A stretch of DNA of 64,000 nucleotides from an uncultured Pelagibacteraceae bacterium. Lineage in GTDB: Bacteria; Pseudomonadota; Alphaproteobacteria; Pelagibacterales; Pelagibacteraceae. The position numbers and the translations under genes were made by a program. The notes under the pieces were generated by a model. The model worked only from the letters and a program-made list of their open reading frames with translations. It was not told where the DNA came from and searched no databases. Where the stretch lies: positions 62,001 through 126,000 of the forward strand of contig CACDFI010000005.1 of NCBI GenBank assembly GCA_902551985.1, read 5' to 3'. Below, piece after piece: positions 39,739 through 48,302 of the stretch (position 1 is the first letter of the stretch; every line of letters starts with the position of its first letter).

Positions 39739-40802
39739 TCTCCAACCATCATCCCCTCAGGATTAAACCTTAATATCATAGTACTCCAATTTTCATAAGT
39801 TTTGGTCGGAAGATTTTTAATAGGATTACACTTTAATACTGCTCTATCAACTGCCTCTGCAAAGATTCTATATTTCCCATCTGTGCCCATTCTATTTCTT
39901 TCCAAAATTTCTCTACTTTTTACCCTTCCATTTTTTTCTAGTTCAAGTTTTACTGTAACTAAATAATTATTTTTTTTATATTCTGCTCCCATAGGAGGAG
40001 ACCAGCAATCTTTATACTGCATCTGAATAGAGTACTCAGTAGTAACAGATAATTTTGTTAATCTCATTGATTTATCCTCTGATTGAGTAATTCCATCAGT
40101 TTTTTTTTTTACTTCTCCAATATTTTCATATTGCTTTGCAATTAGTCCCTTAATTAAGTCTACATCTAATTCTTTTTTTTCATATTCAGAAGACTGGATT
40201 GCCTTATCCTCTTTAATTGGTTTTATTTTTTTAACGAATTCTTTAATTACCAAATCTTTTTCAATTTCCTTTTCAATTTTTTTTTTCTTTTCTTTCTCAA
40301 CAACTGTTTTTACAATTTCCTTAGCTGGTTGTTGCTCATTTTCTTGCTTTGTTTCAATTTTTTCTATTTTTTTATCAGGCAAAGGAATTGCCTCAGATTT
40401 GTCTATTTTAATTTGATCTTGCTTTTTTTCAGGAACAGGAACTTTTTTGGATTTTGATAAATCTAATTCATCTTTTTGATTGTCAAACTTTACTTGCTTT
40501 TTAATTTCCTGCTTTACTTCTTTTGGAGGCGCTTGTTCTGAAAGTAACTTCTTGTTATCTTTTTTTACTTTTTCAATGATTTTAGCTGCTTTAGGTGCAT
40601 ATGGAATATTCATTTGATCGGAAATTTGAATTAATTCAACCGAGATACTTGGGAGTAATTCTATAGGTTTCTTTGCAACAAAAGGAAGTGCAAAAATTGT
40701 TGCTACAAATATTGATCCATGAAAAATAATTGAAAACAACATGCCAAACGAAAAATTATTAATTTCATTTGGAACCCCACTAAATGCAAATTTATTAAAC
40801 AA
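39735..40802 (-). CDS. tolA: TolA, membrane-to-periplasm linker of the Tol-Pal system
   Basis: TolA transmits energy from TolQ-TolR to TolB and Pal. The 355-residue protein has an N-terminal membrane anchor (about 22-43), a long charged central region of K, E, P and Q residues (about 75-245) predicted to be extended or helical, and a C-terminal TonB-like domain with QMQYKDCWSPPMG (about 262-274) and two cysteines likely to form a disulfide. The sequence is poorly conserved as usual for TolA, so identification depends on layout and on its place between tolR and tolB. Confidence 0.93.
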   Translation of the reverse strand: MFNKFAFSGVPNEINNFSFGMLFSIIFHGSIFVATIFALPFVAKKPIELLPSISVELIQISDQMNIPYAPKAAKIIEKVKKDNKKLLSEQAPPKEVKQEIKKQVKFDNQKDELDLSKSKKVPVPEKKQDQIKIDKSEAIPLPDKKIEKIETKQENEQQPAKEIVKTVVEKEKKKKIEKEIEKDLVIKEFVKKIKPIKEDKAIQSSEYEKKELDVDLIKGLIAKQYENIGEVKKKTDGITQSEDKSMRLTKLSVTTEYSIQMQYKDCWSPPMGAEYKKNNYLVTVKLELEKNGRVKSREILERNRMGTDGKYRIFAEAVDRAVLKCNPIKNLPTKTYENWSTMILRFNPEGMMVGE

Positions 40803-40804
40803 AT

Positions 40805-41221
40805 TTATCTCTCTTTATATGGCTCAGAAATCAATGCAACTTTAGTAAAGCCTGAACCTGAAAGTTTACCCATTACTTCTAATACTCTACCATAGTTTAT
40901 TGTTTTATCTCCTCTTACATATATTCTCGTATCTGTTCTGTTATTGGATACTGCCAGAATTTTTTTAATTAAATTATCAAATTCAATTTTTGTTTCTTGA
41001 ATAAAAACTTCACCCTTTGAATTTATTGTTAATGTAAGTGGTTCACTTTCCTCAGGCAATGTATCAGCTGATGTTTCAGGTAAATCAACTTGTACCCCAA
41101 CAGTAAGAAGTGGTGCTGTAACCATAAAAATAATCAGAAGAACAAGCATGACATCCACAAAGGGAGTTACATTTATTTCACTCATTGGTTCTCTTTCTGA
41201 ACGCTTTAAGTTAAATGCCAT
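40805..41221 (-). CDS. tolR: TolR, proton channel-associated biopolymer transport protein
   Basis: TolR forms, with TolQ, the proton-driven motor of Tol-Pal. The 138-residue protein has the ExbD/TolR signature SEINVTPFVDVMLVLLIIFM (about 14-33), in which the aspartate of FVDVMLVLL is the essential proton-carrying residue, and a periplasmic domain ending with KVALISEPY. It starts 1 bp after tolQ ends and ends 2 bp before tolA. Confidence 0.97.
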   Translation of the reverse strand: MAFNLKRSEREPMSEINVTPFVDVMLVLLIIFMVTAPLLTVGVQVDLPETSADTLPEESEPLTLTINSKGEVFIQETKIEFDNLIKKILAVSNNRTDTRIYVRGDKTINYGRVLEVMGKLSGSGFTKVALISEPYKER

Positions 41222-41222
41222 A

Positions 41223-41897
41223 TTAAATTATTGAAATAAATCTTTTTGAAAAGTTTTCTAATTTTTGAGAATATTTTTTTGAATCATTGCCAAATTTATT
41301 ATATGCAATTACTGCTGGAATTGCCGCCAATAAGCCCAAGGCTGTTGCAAAAAGTGCTTCTGCAATACCTGGTGCTACTATAGCAAGGCTAGTGTTTCTT
41401 GAAATTGCAATAGATTGAAATGAATTCATTATGCCCCAAACAGTTCCAAATAATCCAATAAATGGAGCTGTGGAACCAACTGTTGCGAGAAAAGTAAATC
41501 TATTGTTGACAATATTCATCTGCTTTTCGATATTTACTTCTAAAATATTTTCAAGTCTTTGACTAATATTGGTTTTTGATCTTGATTTCATAACAGCTTG
41601 CATTGAGTCTTTAAATAATTGTGCCATCGGATTATCTAATTTTGTAGGTAAGTTATTATAAAAGGTTTCTGCAGATTTTGACTTCCAAAATTTATCCTCA
41701 AAATCTTCAGACTCTTTATTTATTTTCCTAAACATTAAGATTTTATCAAATATTATTGCCCAAGAATAAACTGAACTAGCGATTAAAATTATAATCACAG
41801 ATTTCACTACAAAGTCTGCTCTTAAAAATAAACTTAAGATTGAAAAGTCTGTACTGCTTGCAAGTCCAACTGCTTGAGAGGTTATATCTGCATCCAT
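41223..41897 (-). CDS. tolQ: TolQ, motor protein of the Tol-Pal system
   Basis: TolQ is the multi-span membrane subunit of the Tol-Pal motor, related to ExbB and MotA. The 224-residue protein has three membrane segments (about 29-49, 132-152 and 170-192) with the family motifs ATVGSTAPFIGLFGTVWGIM and GIAEALFATALGLLAAIPAV. It starts the tolQ-tolR-tolA-tolB run. A 56-bp gap separates it from the ruvC-like gene upstream, while ybgC, often found just before tolQ, is absent here. Confidence 0.97.
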   Translation of the reverse strand: MDADITSQAVGLASSTDFSILSLFLRADFVVKSVIIILIASSVYSWAIIFDKILMFRKINKESEDFEDKFWKSKSAETFYNNLPTKLDNPMAQLFKDSMQAVMKSRSKTNISQRLENILEVNIEKQMNIVNNRFTFLATVGSTAPFIGLFGTVWGIMNSFQSIAISRNTSLAIVAPGIAEALFATALGLLAAIPAVIAYNKFGNDSKKYSQKLENFSKRFISII

Positions 41898-41953
41898 TTA
41901 GACCATTTCACACTAAAATGTGTCATGAATTTGACTAACAAAGCAAACTTTAT

Positions 41954-42442
41954 TTATTTTTCTATTGTATTTAGATGATAATTTGCAATTAATATTGCAT
42001 CTGCTTTGTTAGTATCTTTTTTTTTAGATAACATTGATGAAAATTTTGGAAACATTTCAATTGCTTTAACTCTACTCGAATCCTTTTGGGAATTTATTAA
42101 ATCAAAATGTTTTTTCCATTTTGCAGGCCTTACAAAAAAAATTGGAAGTTGCATTGCTGCACAAACGCCTTTTATAACCCCAAATGATTGACCAAAATTA
42201 AACATACTTGTTACTCCTTGTCCAGGCATAGCAGAGACTTGTTCAACCACAACATTAATATCTAAGGATTTGTAGTTTTTAAATCTTAGGGATATTTCAT
42301 TAAATATTTGGCTACCATTAATTTGTTTTTTGTTTTTGTTGCCTGATGCCATAGTAGGCATATCGATAACATCCATAATTTTTCCATCTTCGAGAAAACA
42401 TATTGCACCTGTTATACCTGGATCTATTCCAATTATTAGCAT
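41954..42442 (-). CDS. RuvC-like Holliday junction nuclease, phage/short type
   Basis: The protein has 162 residues and an RNase H-like fold with IIGIDPGITGAI (about 3-14), a second acidic strand VVVEQV and a C-terminal NKADAILIANYHL. D7, E67 and D148 match the nuclease acids of RuvC. The central region (MPGQGVTSMFNFGQSFGVIKG, read without spaces it spans about 72-92) and the KADA ending resemble phage-encoded RuvC-like resolvases more than canonical cellular RuvC. It sits after yebC, exactly where ruvC stands in relatives, but ruvA and ruvB are missing. It probably cuts recombination intermediates. Confidence 0.8.
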   Translation of the reverse strand: MLIIGIDPGITGAICFLEDGKIMDVIDMPTMASGNKNKKQINGSQIFNEISLRFKNYKSLDINVVVEQVSAMPGQGVTSMFNFGQSFGVIKGVCAAMQLPIFFVRPAKWKKHFDLINSQKDSSRVKAIEMFPKFSSMLSKKKDTNKADAILIANYHLNTIEK

Positions 42443-42451
42443 AAAAATTTA

Positions 42452-43165
42452 TTATACAGCATTTGTGAAAACGTTTTGAACATCATCATCTTCCTCTAAA
42501 ATTTCCAAGAACTTAAACATTTTTTCTTTATCTTCTTGTTTTAATTTAATTTTGTTAATTGGAACCCATTCAATTTCGGTTGATATAAAATTAGAAATTT
42601 TTTTTTCCATAATATTTTTTACATCATATATTTCATCTTTATTTGTGTGTATTTGATAATATTCATCATAAAACATACAATCATTAGCACCTGCGTCAGT
42701 TGCTAATTCGAAAATCTTGTCTTCACTCATTTCTTCTTTATTAATTTTAATTATTCCTTGTTGAATGAAATTATGTGATGCAGATCCTTGAGTACCAAGC
42801 CCTCCTCCATATTTTTGGAAAATAGTTCTAATATTGGATGCTGTTCTATTTTTATTGTCTGTTAATGTAACTACAACAACTGCAGTTTTTGCAGGTCCAA
42901 AACCTTCGTATCTTATATTTTCAAAGTTTAAACCTGTGGTCATTGATGATTTGTCTATCGCTCTTTCAATATTATCTTTGGGCATGTTCGCAGATCTTGC
43001 TGCTTGAATCGCTGATCTTAGTCTTGAGTTCATGTCTGGATTTTTATCTCCAAGTTTAGCAGCAACTGTTATTTCTCTTGATAATTTTGAAAAAACTGCA
43101 GCTCTTTGCTTATCTGCTTTACCTTTTTTGTGTTTAATACCTGCCCAATGAGAATGACCTGCCAT
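42452..43165 (-). CDS. yebC: YebC/TACO1-family protein
   Basis: YebC proteins act as transcriptional regulators or, in recent work on the family, help ribosomes through proline-rich stretches. The 237-residue protein begins with the strongly conserved MAGHSHWAGIKHKKGKAD and contains MPKDNIERAI and GYGPG-like YEGFGPAKTAV plus GGGLGTQGSASHNF. Length and order are normal. It lies 9 bp upstream of the ruvC-like gene and 3 bp downstream of the phosphoesterase gene, all on the minus strand. Confidence 0.96.
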   Translation of the reverse strand: MAGHSHWAGIKHKKGKADKQRAAVFSKLSREITVAAKLGDKNPDMNSRLRSAIQAARSANMPKDNIERAIDKSSMTTGLNFENIRYEGFGPAKTAVVVVTLTDNKNRTASNIRTIFQKYGGGLGTQGSASHNFIQQGIIKINKEEMSEDKIFELATDAGANDCMFYDEYYQIHTNKDEIYDVKNIMEKKISNFISTEIEWVPINKIKLKQEDKEKMFKFLEILEEDDDVQNVFTNAV

Positions 43166-43168
43166 TAT

Positions 43169-43975
43169 TTATTTATCTCTTTGAAGTTGACCACCAAATA
43201 TAAACTGAGAGATGTTTAAAGCCAAACCATTTTTTGGATTAGCTTCAATAATTGCTCCACAAAGCGATGCCTCGCCCTCTGAAGGAAAGTGTTTGATAGA
43301 CTCTTTTTTAAAAAATCTATTGATTGAATTTTCAGCGTTCATGCCAATAACTGAATTATAATCCCCACACATTCCTGCATCCGTCAAATAAGCGGTACCA
43401 TTATTAAGAACTCTTCCATCGTTTGTAGGTACGTGAGTGTGGGTTCCTACAACAAAAGTAGCATTACCGTCAAATACATGACCAATAGCCATTTTTTCAC
43501 TTGTAATTTCTCCATGAAAATCAACAACTAGAAAATCAAAATTTTCTCTGAGTTTATTTTCCTCAAGAAATTTTTTACTTTTCACAAACACATCATCACA
43601 TTTTTTCATGAAAACATTACCCATTAAATTTAATACTCCAATTTTGTAGCCTCTAACTGTATTATAAATTCCAAATCCATCTCCAGGGACAACGCCTGAT
43701 AGGTTTAACGGCCTCAATAATCTCTTTTGTTTATTTATAAATTCAAAAGTTTCTTTTTGGTCCCATACATGATTTCCAGTTGTTATTACATCAACGCCAC
43801 AACTAAGAAGTTCATTTACAATGTTCTCGGTTATCCCGACTCCATCTTTTGCTGCATTCTCACCATTCACAATTACAAAATTAATTTTTTTTGATTTTAT
43901 AATATCAGGTAAAAATTTCTTCACAGCAAAACATCCACTGTTTCCAACTATGTCCCCTAAAAATAAAATTTTCAT
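43169..43975 (-). CDS. YmdB-family metallophosphoesterase
   Basis: Members of this family (TIGR00282) are metal-dependent phosphodiesterases; the Bacillus protein hydrolyses cyclic nucleotides. The 268-residue protein has the metal-binding motifs FLGDIVGNSG (about 5-14), VNGENAAKDGVG, TTGNHVWDQ, VDFHGEITSEK and GTHTHVPTNDGR, so both metal sites are complete. It overlaps the cyclo-ligase gene by 4 bp. The physiological substrate in Alphaproteobacteria is not established. Confidence 0.92.
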   Translation of the reverse strand: MKILFLGDIVGNSGCFAVKKFLPDIIKSKKINFVIVNGENAAKDGVGITENIVNELLSCGVDVITTGNHVWDQKETFEFINKQKRLLRPLNLSGVVPGDGFGIYNTVRGYKIGVLNLMGNVFMKKCDDVFVKSKKFLEENKLRENFDFLVVDFHGEITSEKMAIGHVFDGNATFVVGTHTHVPTNDGRVLNNGTAYLTDAGMCGDYNSVIGMNAENSINRFFKKESIKHFPSEGEASLCGAIIEANPKNGLALNISQFIFGGQLQRDK

Positions 43976-44517
43976 TTTATTATCCCTTTATCTGTTAATA
44001 TAATATCTAGCTTTTGGTCGAATTTATTTCTAGGTACTGTTTTTAATTCTTGAAATGAAAAAGCAAGGCCAACTGTGATAACTTTTTTAAATTTAAATAC
44101 TCTCGCAATATATCTATCATAAAACCCTCCTCCATAACCAAGTCTAAATTTTTTTTTATCAAATCCAACAAGAGGAACTAACAAAATATCAGGGAAAACT
44201 TTTTTAATAGTAAAAGGCTCAGGAATACCTTGATTACTAATATTTAGTGATTGTTTAAAAGACCATTGATAAAAATCCATTAAATTATTTTTTTTTGTAA
44301 CAGGCAAAGATATTTTAAATTTATCTCTTTCTAATTTTTCTAAAATCTCTAAAGTTCCAATTTCACAATTTATTGGATAATAACCACCTATATTTTGATT
44401 TTTTTTTATATTTAATTTATTTAAAAGGTTTTTAAATCGACTAAAACTTATACTTTGATCTGAAAAATTAACTCTTCTTAAATTAATTAATTTTTTTCTT
44501 AAAATTTCTTTTGACAC
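43972..44517 (-). CDS. 5-formyltetrahydrofolate cyclo-ligase
   Basis: This enzyme recycles 5-formyltetrahydrofolate to methenyltetrahydrofolate with ATP. The 181-residue protein starts KEILRKKLINLRR and carries GYYPINCEIGT and the family signature DILLVPLVGFDKKKFRLGYG with GGFYDRY just after (about 117-144). It follows zapA by 6 bp; in many proteobacteria the 6S RNA gene lies between these two genes, but there is no room for it here. Confidence 0.94.
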   Translation of the reverse strand: MSKEILRKKLINLRRVNFSDQSISFSRFKNLLNKLNIKKNQNIGGYYPINCEIGTLEILEKLERDKFKISLPVTKKNNLMDFYQWSFKQSLNISNQGIPEPFTIKKVFPDILLVPLVGFDKKKFRLGYGGGFYDRYIARVFKFKKVITVGLAFSFQELKTVPRNKFDQKLDIILTDKGIIK

Positions 44518-44523
44518 TTTAAA

Positions 44524-44970
44524 TTATTGAGTCTTTGGGTCTGTATCAATTCTTTTTAGAAAATTTTCTATCTCCAAAGTTGTCTTATCAACTAAAAGTT
44601 CATAGTCACTTTTGTTAGACTCGATCTGATTATTTAGGTTCTTTTGGATTGTGCCCAATTCGGAAATCTCTTTTTCTTTCAAATCTCTATAATTGTAAAC
44701 TAAAGATTTAAGTTCTTTAAATTTATCAGTAATTTTTGCGATATCAGATTTTTGAATATCAATTTTTTTTTTTGTTTCATAATATTCATCTAAAACTGAA
44801 ATCGATGTTATTAACAAAAGTTTACTTTCTCCTATATTTCCTAAAGAATTTTTTAAATCTGTAAATTTCTCATTTAAATATAATGCTAGTTCCTCTAGAT
44901 GCTCTTCTTGTCCATCATCGCATGATAACAGAAATTCTTTTCCATTAAATTTGATATTTACATTTGCCAT
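44524..44970 (-). CDS. zapA: Cell division protein ZapA
   Basis: ZapA bundles FtsZ protofilaments. The 148-residue protein has the ZapA head, VNIKFNGKEFLLSCDDGQEE (about 4-23) with HLEELALYLNEK, followed by a long coiled coil to the C-terminus. It is longer than the roughly 100-residue enterobacterial form, because of an extended coiled coil with YNYRDLKEKEISELGTIQK. It overlaps the upstream coiled-coil gene by 13 bp. Confidence 0.9.
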   Translation of the reverse strand: MANVNIKFNGKEFLLSCDDGQEEHLEELALYLNEKFTDLKNSLGNIGESKLLLITSISVLDEYYETKKKIDIQKSDIAKITDKFKELKSLVYNYRDLKEKEISELGTIQKNLNNQIESNKSDYELLVDKTTLEIENFLKRIDTDPKTQ

Positions 44971-45281
44971 TTGTCAATTTCCTCCATCAAACTATCCGTT
45001 TCTTGATTTAATTCATCAATTTTTTGTGAAAATTGATCTTCTTTTTTTCTTTCCTCAATGTCTCTATTCTTTAGGTCATCAAATTTCTGTTTAAGAACCT
45101 CATTTTCTTCTTTCAATAAATTATATTTTCCCTCAATCTCCTTCTTTTCAATTTCTAATTGATTTTTTTGGTTTGCAAGATTTTCTATCTCTAAAGTTTT
45201 GTCTGGTTTTACTTTTTCAAGATTTTTTAGTTTATCTAAGGCTTCAAATAATTTTTTTTCTTTTTCAGTAATTGAATTCAT
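44958..45281 (-). CDS. Small coiled-coil protein upstream of zapA
   Basis: With ATG 45281 as start, this 107-residue protein is almost entirely predicted coiled coil, rich in K, E, L and N, with heptad-like leucines from about residue 8 to the end. It has no enzymatic motif. Position between tkt and zapA matches the short coiled-coil DUF4164-type genes of other Alphaproteobacteria. A role with ZapA in the division ring, comparable to ZapB, is suggested by position and structure only. A further in-frame ATG at 45311 would place the start on top of the tkt leader. Confidence 0.7.
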   Translation of the reverse strand: MNSITEKEKKLFEALDKLKNLEKVKPDKTLEIENLANQKNQLEIEKKEIEGKYNLLKEENEVLKQKFDDLKNRDIEERKKEDQFSQKIDELNQETDSLMEEIDKWQM

Positions 45282-45333
45282 ATATATATCTATATTAATA
45301 AATAGATTCACCTAAGTCTACAAAGGATAATTT

Positions 45334-47292
45334 TTGAGAGATATAAATAAAATCTTGTCTAACGCAATACGCGCTCTTTCTATGGATGCCGTACAAAAAG
45401 CTAATTCTGGCCACCCGGGTATGCCTATGGGTATGGCTGATGTTTCTACCATACTTTTTAAATATTTTCTGAAATTCAATCCAAAAAATCCTAGTTGGAT
45501 AAATAGAGATAGATTCGTTTTATCTGCTGGACACGGATCAATGTTACTTTACTCTTTGCTTTATTTAACGGGTTACAAAAGTATTAGTTTAAAGTATATA
45601 AAAAATTTTAGACAGCTAAATTCTATTTGTGCAGGTCATCCTGAATACGTTAAAAATTCTGGTATTGAAACAACAACTGGGCCTTTAGGACAAGGTATTT
45701 CTAATGCGGTTGGATTTGCATTAGCGGAAGAAATTTTGAAAAAAAGATTAGGCAAAAACATCATTAATCATAAAACATATGTAATTGCCGGAGACGGATG
45801 TTTAATGGAAGGAATTAGTCATGAAGCAATGAGTTTAGCGGGACACTTGAAACTTAAAAATTTAATAATGTTATTTGATAATAATTCAATTTCTATAGAC
45901 GGACCGACAAGTTTAGCAGTTTCAGATAATTTTAAGAAAAGATTTGAAAGTTACGGTTGGAGTTTTATTGAAATTGACGGACATAAAGAAAGTGAAATAT
46001 TTAAAGCACTTCAAAAAGTTCAAAAAGCAAAAAAACCGACTGTAATTTCCTGCAAAACTAAGATCGGTTATGGGTCCCCAAATAAATCAGGGAAAGCTTC
46101 GTCGCACGGTAGTCCACTTGGTCATGATGAGATTTCGTTAGTTAGAAAAGAATTAAGTTGGAATCATAAACCCTTTAAAATCCCAAAAAATATTTTAAAC
46201 GCATGGAGAAGTATTGGTAAAAAAGGAGAAAAAATTGAAAATAGATGGCTTAAAATTTATAAAAAAAATAAAATTAGAATAAATAATGCTTTAAAAAATA
46301 ATTTTAAGAATTCTATTATTGATGAAAAAAAGATTGCAATAAAAGAAAATAAAAGTCTTGCTACTAGAAAGTCTTCTGAAGCAATAATTAATTCTATTTT
46401 TAGAAAAAATAATACAATAATTGGTGGATCGGCTGATCTTGCGGGATCAAATAATACTAAAACAAAAAACCACAAGATTATTAAACCTGGAAGTTTCGAT
46501 GGAAATTATATCCATTATGGGGTTAGAGAGCATGCTATGTGTGGAATTATGAATGGTCTAGCTTTGCATAGTAAATTAATTCCATATGGAGGAACTTTTT
46601 TAATTTTCTCTGATTACTGTAAACCGTCAATAAGATTGGCTGCTATGATGGGACAACAAGTTATATATGTAATGACACATGATTCAATTGGCCTTGGAGA
46701 AGATGGACCAACGCATCAACCGATTGAACAGTTATCTGGATTAAGAGCAATACCAAATCTAAATGTTTTCAGACCTGCTGACAAATTGGAAACTATCGAG
46801 TGTTGGGAACTAGCATTAAAAAATTTTAATACACCAAGTATTCTATCTTTGACTAGACAGAACCTAGATCCTATAAGAAATAAATTTACAATAACAAATA
46901 AATGTTCTTCGGGAGCGTATGAAATTTTAAGAACTAACAAAAAAATTATTTTGACTATTTTAGCGAGTGGATCTGAGGTAAAACTAGCAATAGAAACTAG
47001 CCATAAATTAGCCAAAGAAAAAATATATTCAAAAGTAGTTTCTGTACCATGTATGGAGTTATTTGATAAGCAATCAAAAAAATATAGAGACAACGTTCTG
47101 AATGAAACAAAATTTAAAATATCTATTGAAGCAGGATCAAGTGATTGCTGGAGAAAATATGTTGGTGACTTTGGAATTACTTTCGGAATAAATGAATTTG
47201 GAAAAAGTGCGCCATTTAAAGAAATTTTTAATTATTTTGGATTAGTAAATAAAAATATAACGAAAGAATCAAAAAACCTAATTAAGAGATAG
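45334..47292 (+). CDS. tkt: Transketolase
   Basis: Transketolase moves two-carbon units between sugar phosphates in the pentose phosphate route, with thiamine diphosphate. The 652-residue protein starts at TTG 45334, 7 bp after an AGGA box; no ATG is available at the homologous position. Motifs are ANSGHPGMPMGMAD (about 23-36), GPLGQGISNAVG, GDGCLMEGISHEAMSLAG (cofactor) and GVREHAMCGIMNG, with THDSIGLGEDGPTHQP in the pyrimidine domain. It opens a plus-strand run with gap, pgk and fba, divergent from the coiled-coil/zapA unit. Confidence 0.97.
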   Translation: MRDINKILSNAIRALSMDAVQKANSGHPGMPMGMADVSTILFKYFLKFNPKNPSWINRDRFVLSAGHGSMLLYSLLYLTGYKSISLKYIKNFRQLNSICAGHPEYVKNSGIETTTGPLGQGISNAVGFALAEEILKKRLGKNIINHKTYVIAGDGCLMEGISHEAMSLAGHLKLKNLIMLFDNNSISIDGPTSLAVSDNFKKRFESYGWSFIEIDGHKESEIFKALQKVQKAKKPTVISCKTKIGYGSPNKSGKASSHGSPLGHDEISLVRKELSWNHKPFKIPKNILNAWRSIGKKGEKIENRWLKIYKKNKIRINNALKNNFKNSIIDEKKIAIKENKSLATRKSSEAIINSIFRKNNTIIGGSADLAGSNNTKTKNHKIIKPGSFDGNYIHYGVREHAMCGIMNGLALHSKLIPYGGTFLIFSDYCKPSIRLAAMMGQQVIYVMTHDSIGLGEDGPTHQPIEQLSGLRAIPNLNVFRPADKLETIECWELALKNFNTPSILSLTRQNLDPIRNKFTITNKCSSGAYEILRTNKKIILTILASGSEVKLAIETSHKLAKEKIYSKVVSVPCMELFDKQSKKYRDNVLNETKFKISIEAGSSDCWRKYVGDFGITFGINEFGKSAPFKEIFNYFGLVNKNITKESKNLIKR

Positions 47293-47294
47293 AC

Positions 47295-48302
47295 ATGACA
47301 ATAAAAGTTGGAATAAATGGAATGGGTAGAATTGGAAGAATGGTTCTTAGGTCAATTTTTGAAAGTCAAAAAAAAAACTTAAAGATAAATCATATAAACA
47401 ACAGATCTAACTCAGAAATCACATGCCAATTAATAAAGCATGACTCTATCCATGGAAAATTTAATACTGAAATAAAATTTGATGAGAATCATTTAATAAT
47501 AGACAGAAACAAAATTTCATTTACTCAAAAGTCTTCTATTGATGACATTGATTGGAAAAAATATGACGTAGATTATGTTTTTGAGTGCACTGGAAAATTT
47601 AATTCAAAAGAAAAACTTGAAGGTCACATTAGAAATGGAGCAAAAAAAGTGATTGTCTCAGCTCCTTGTAAAAATGCAGATAAAACAATAGTATATGGAG
47701 TTAATCAAAATATATTATCTAAAAGTGATATTATAATATCTGCTGCGTCCTGTACTACAAATTGCTTAGCACCTGTTGTAAGCGTGCTTAATAATAATTT
47801 TGAAATTGAAAAAGGTTTTATGACCACTATCCACGCATTTACGAGTGATCAAAAAATTTTAGACAATTCTCATAAGGATATAAGAAGAGCAAGAAGCGCA
47901 ACTCAATCAATAGTTCCAACATCGACAGGGGCTTCAAAATCAATAGGCGAAATAATTCCAAATCTCAAAGGGAAGTTAGAGGGTATAGCTATGAGAGTAC
48001 CAACACCAAATGTATCTGTAATTGAATTTATTTTTTGTACAAAAAAAGAAATAAGTATAAAAAAAATTAATGACGCATTTGAAAAAGCTGCTAACAGTGA
48101 TTTGAAGAATATTTTAGAAATCACGCATGAAAAACTAGTTTCAATTGACTTTAATCACCATCCTGCATCTGCGATTGTTGATGCTTCTTTGACAAATATT
48201 ATAGGGACTAATATGGGTAAAATATCTGCTTGGTACGACAATGAATGGGGTTTTTCAAATAGAATGTGCGATTTAGCTGAGAGACTGCACAATATCTCTT
48301 AA
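47295..48302 (+). CDS. gap: Glyceraldehyde-3-phosphate dehydrogenase
   Basis: GAPDH interconverts glyceraldehyde 3-phosphate and 1,3-bisphosphoglycerate. The 335-residue protein has GINGMGRIGRMVLRS (about 6-20), the catalytic cysteine in SAASCTTNCLAP (about 152), and WYDNEWGFSNRM at the end. In the dinucleotide-binding region the usual aspartate after IN is replaced: the sequence reads INHINNRSNSE. That acid normally favours NAD, so cofactor choice may be relaxed or shifted to NADP. It lies 2 bp after tkt and overlaps pgk by one base. Confidence 0.96.
   Translation: MTIKVGINGMGRIGRMVLRSIFESQKKNLKINHINNRSNSEITCQLIKHDSIHGKFNTEIKFDENHLIIDRNKISFTQKSSIDDIDWKKYDVDYVFECTGKFNSKEKLEGHIRNGAKKVIVSAPCKNADKTIVYGVNQNILSKSDIIISAASCTTNCLAPVVSVLNNNFEIEKGFMTTIHAFTSDQKILDNSHKDIRRARSATQSIVPTSTGASKSIGEIIPNLKGKLEGIAMRVPTPNVSVIEFIFCTKKEISIKKINDAFEKAANSDLKNILEITHEKLVSIDFNHHPASAIVDASLTNIIGTNMGKISAWYDNEWGFSNRMCDLAERLHNIS

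Noticed and set aside
44517..44524. Search for 6S RNA between zapA and the cyclo-ligase gene
   Set aside because: Only 6 bp separate the genes, and no 6S-like structure was seen on either side.
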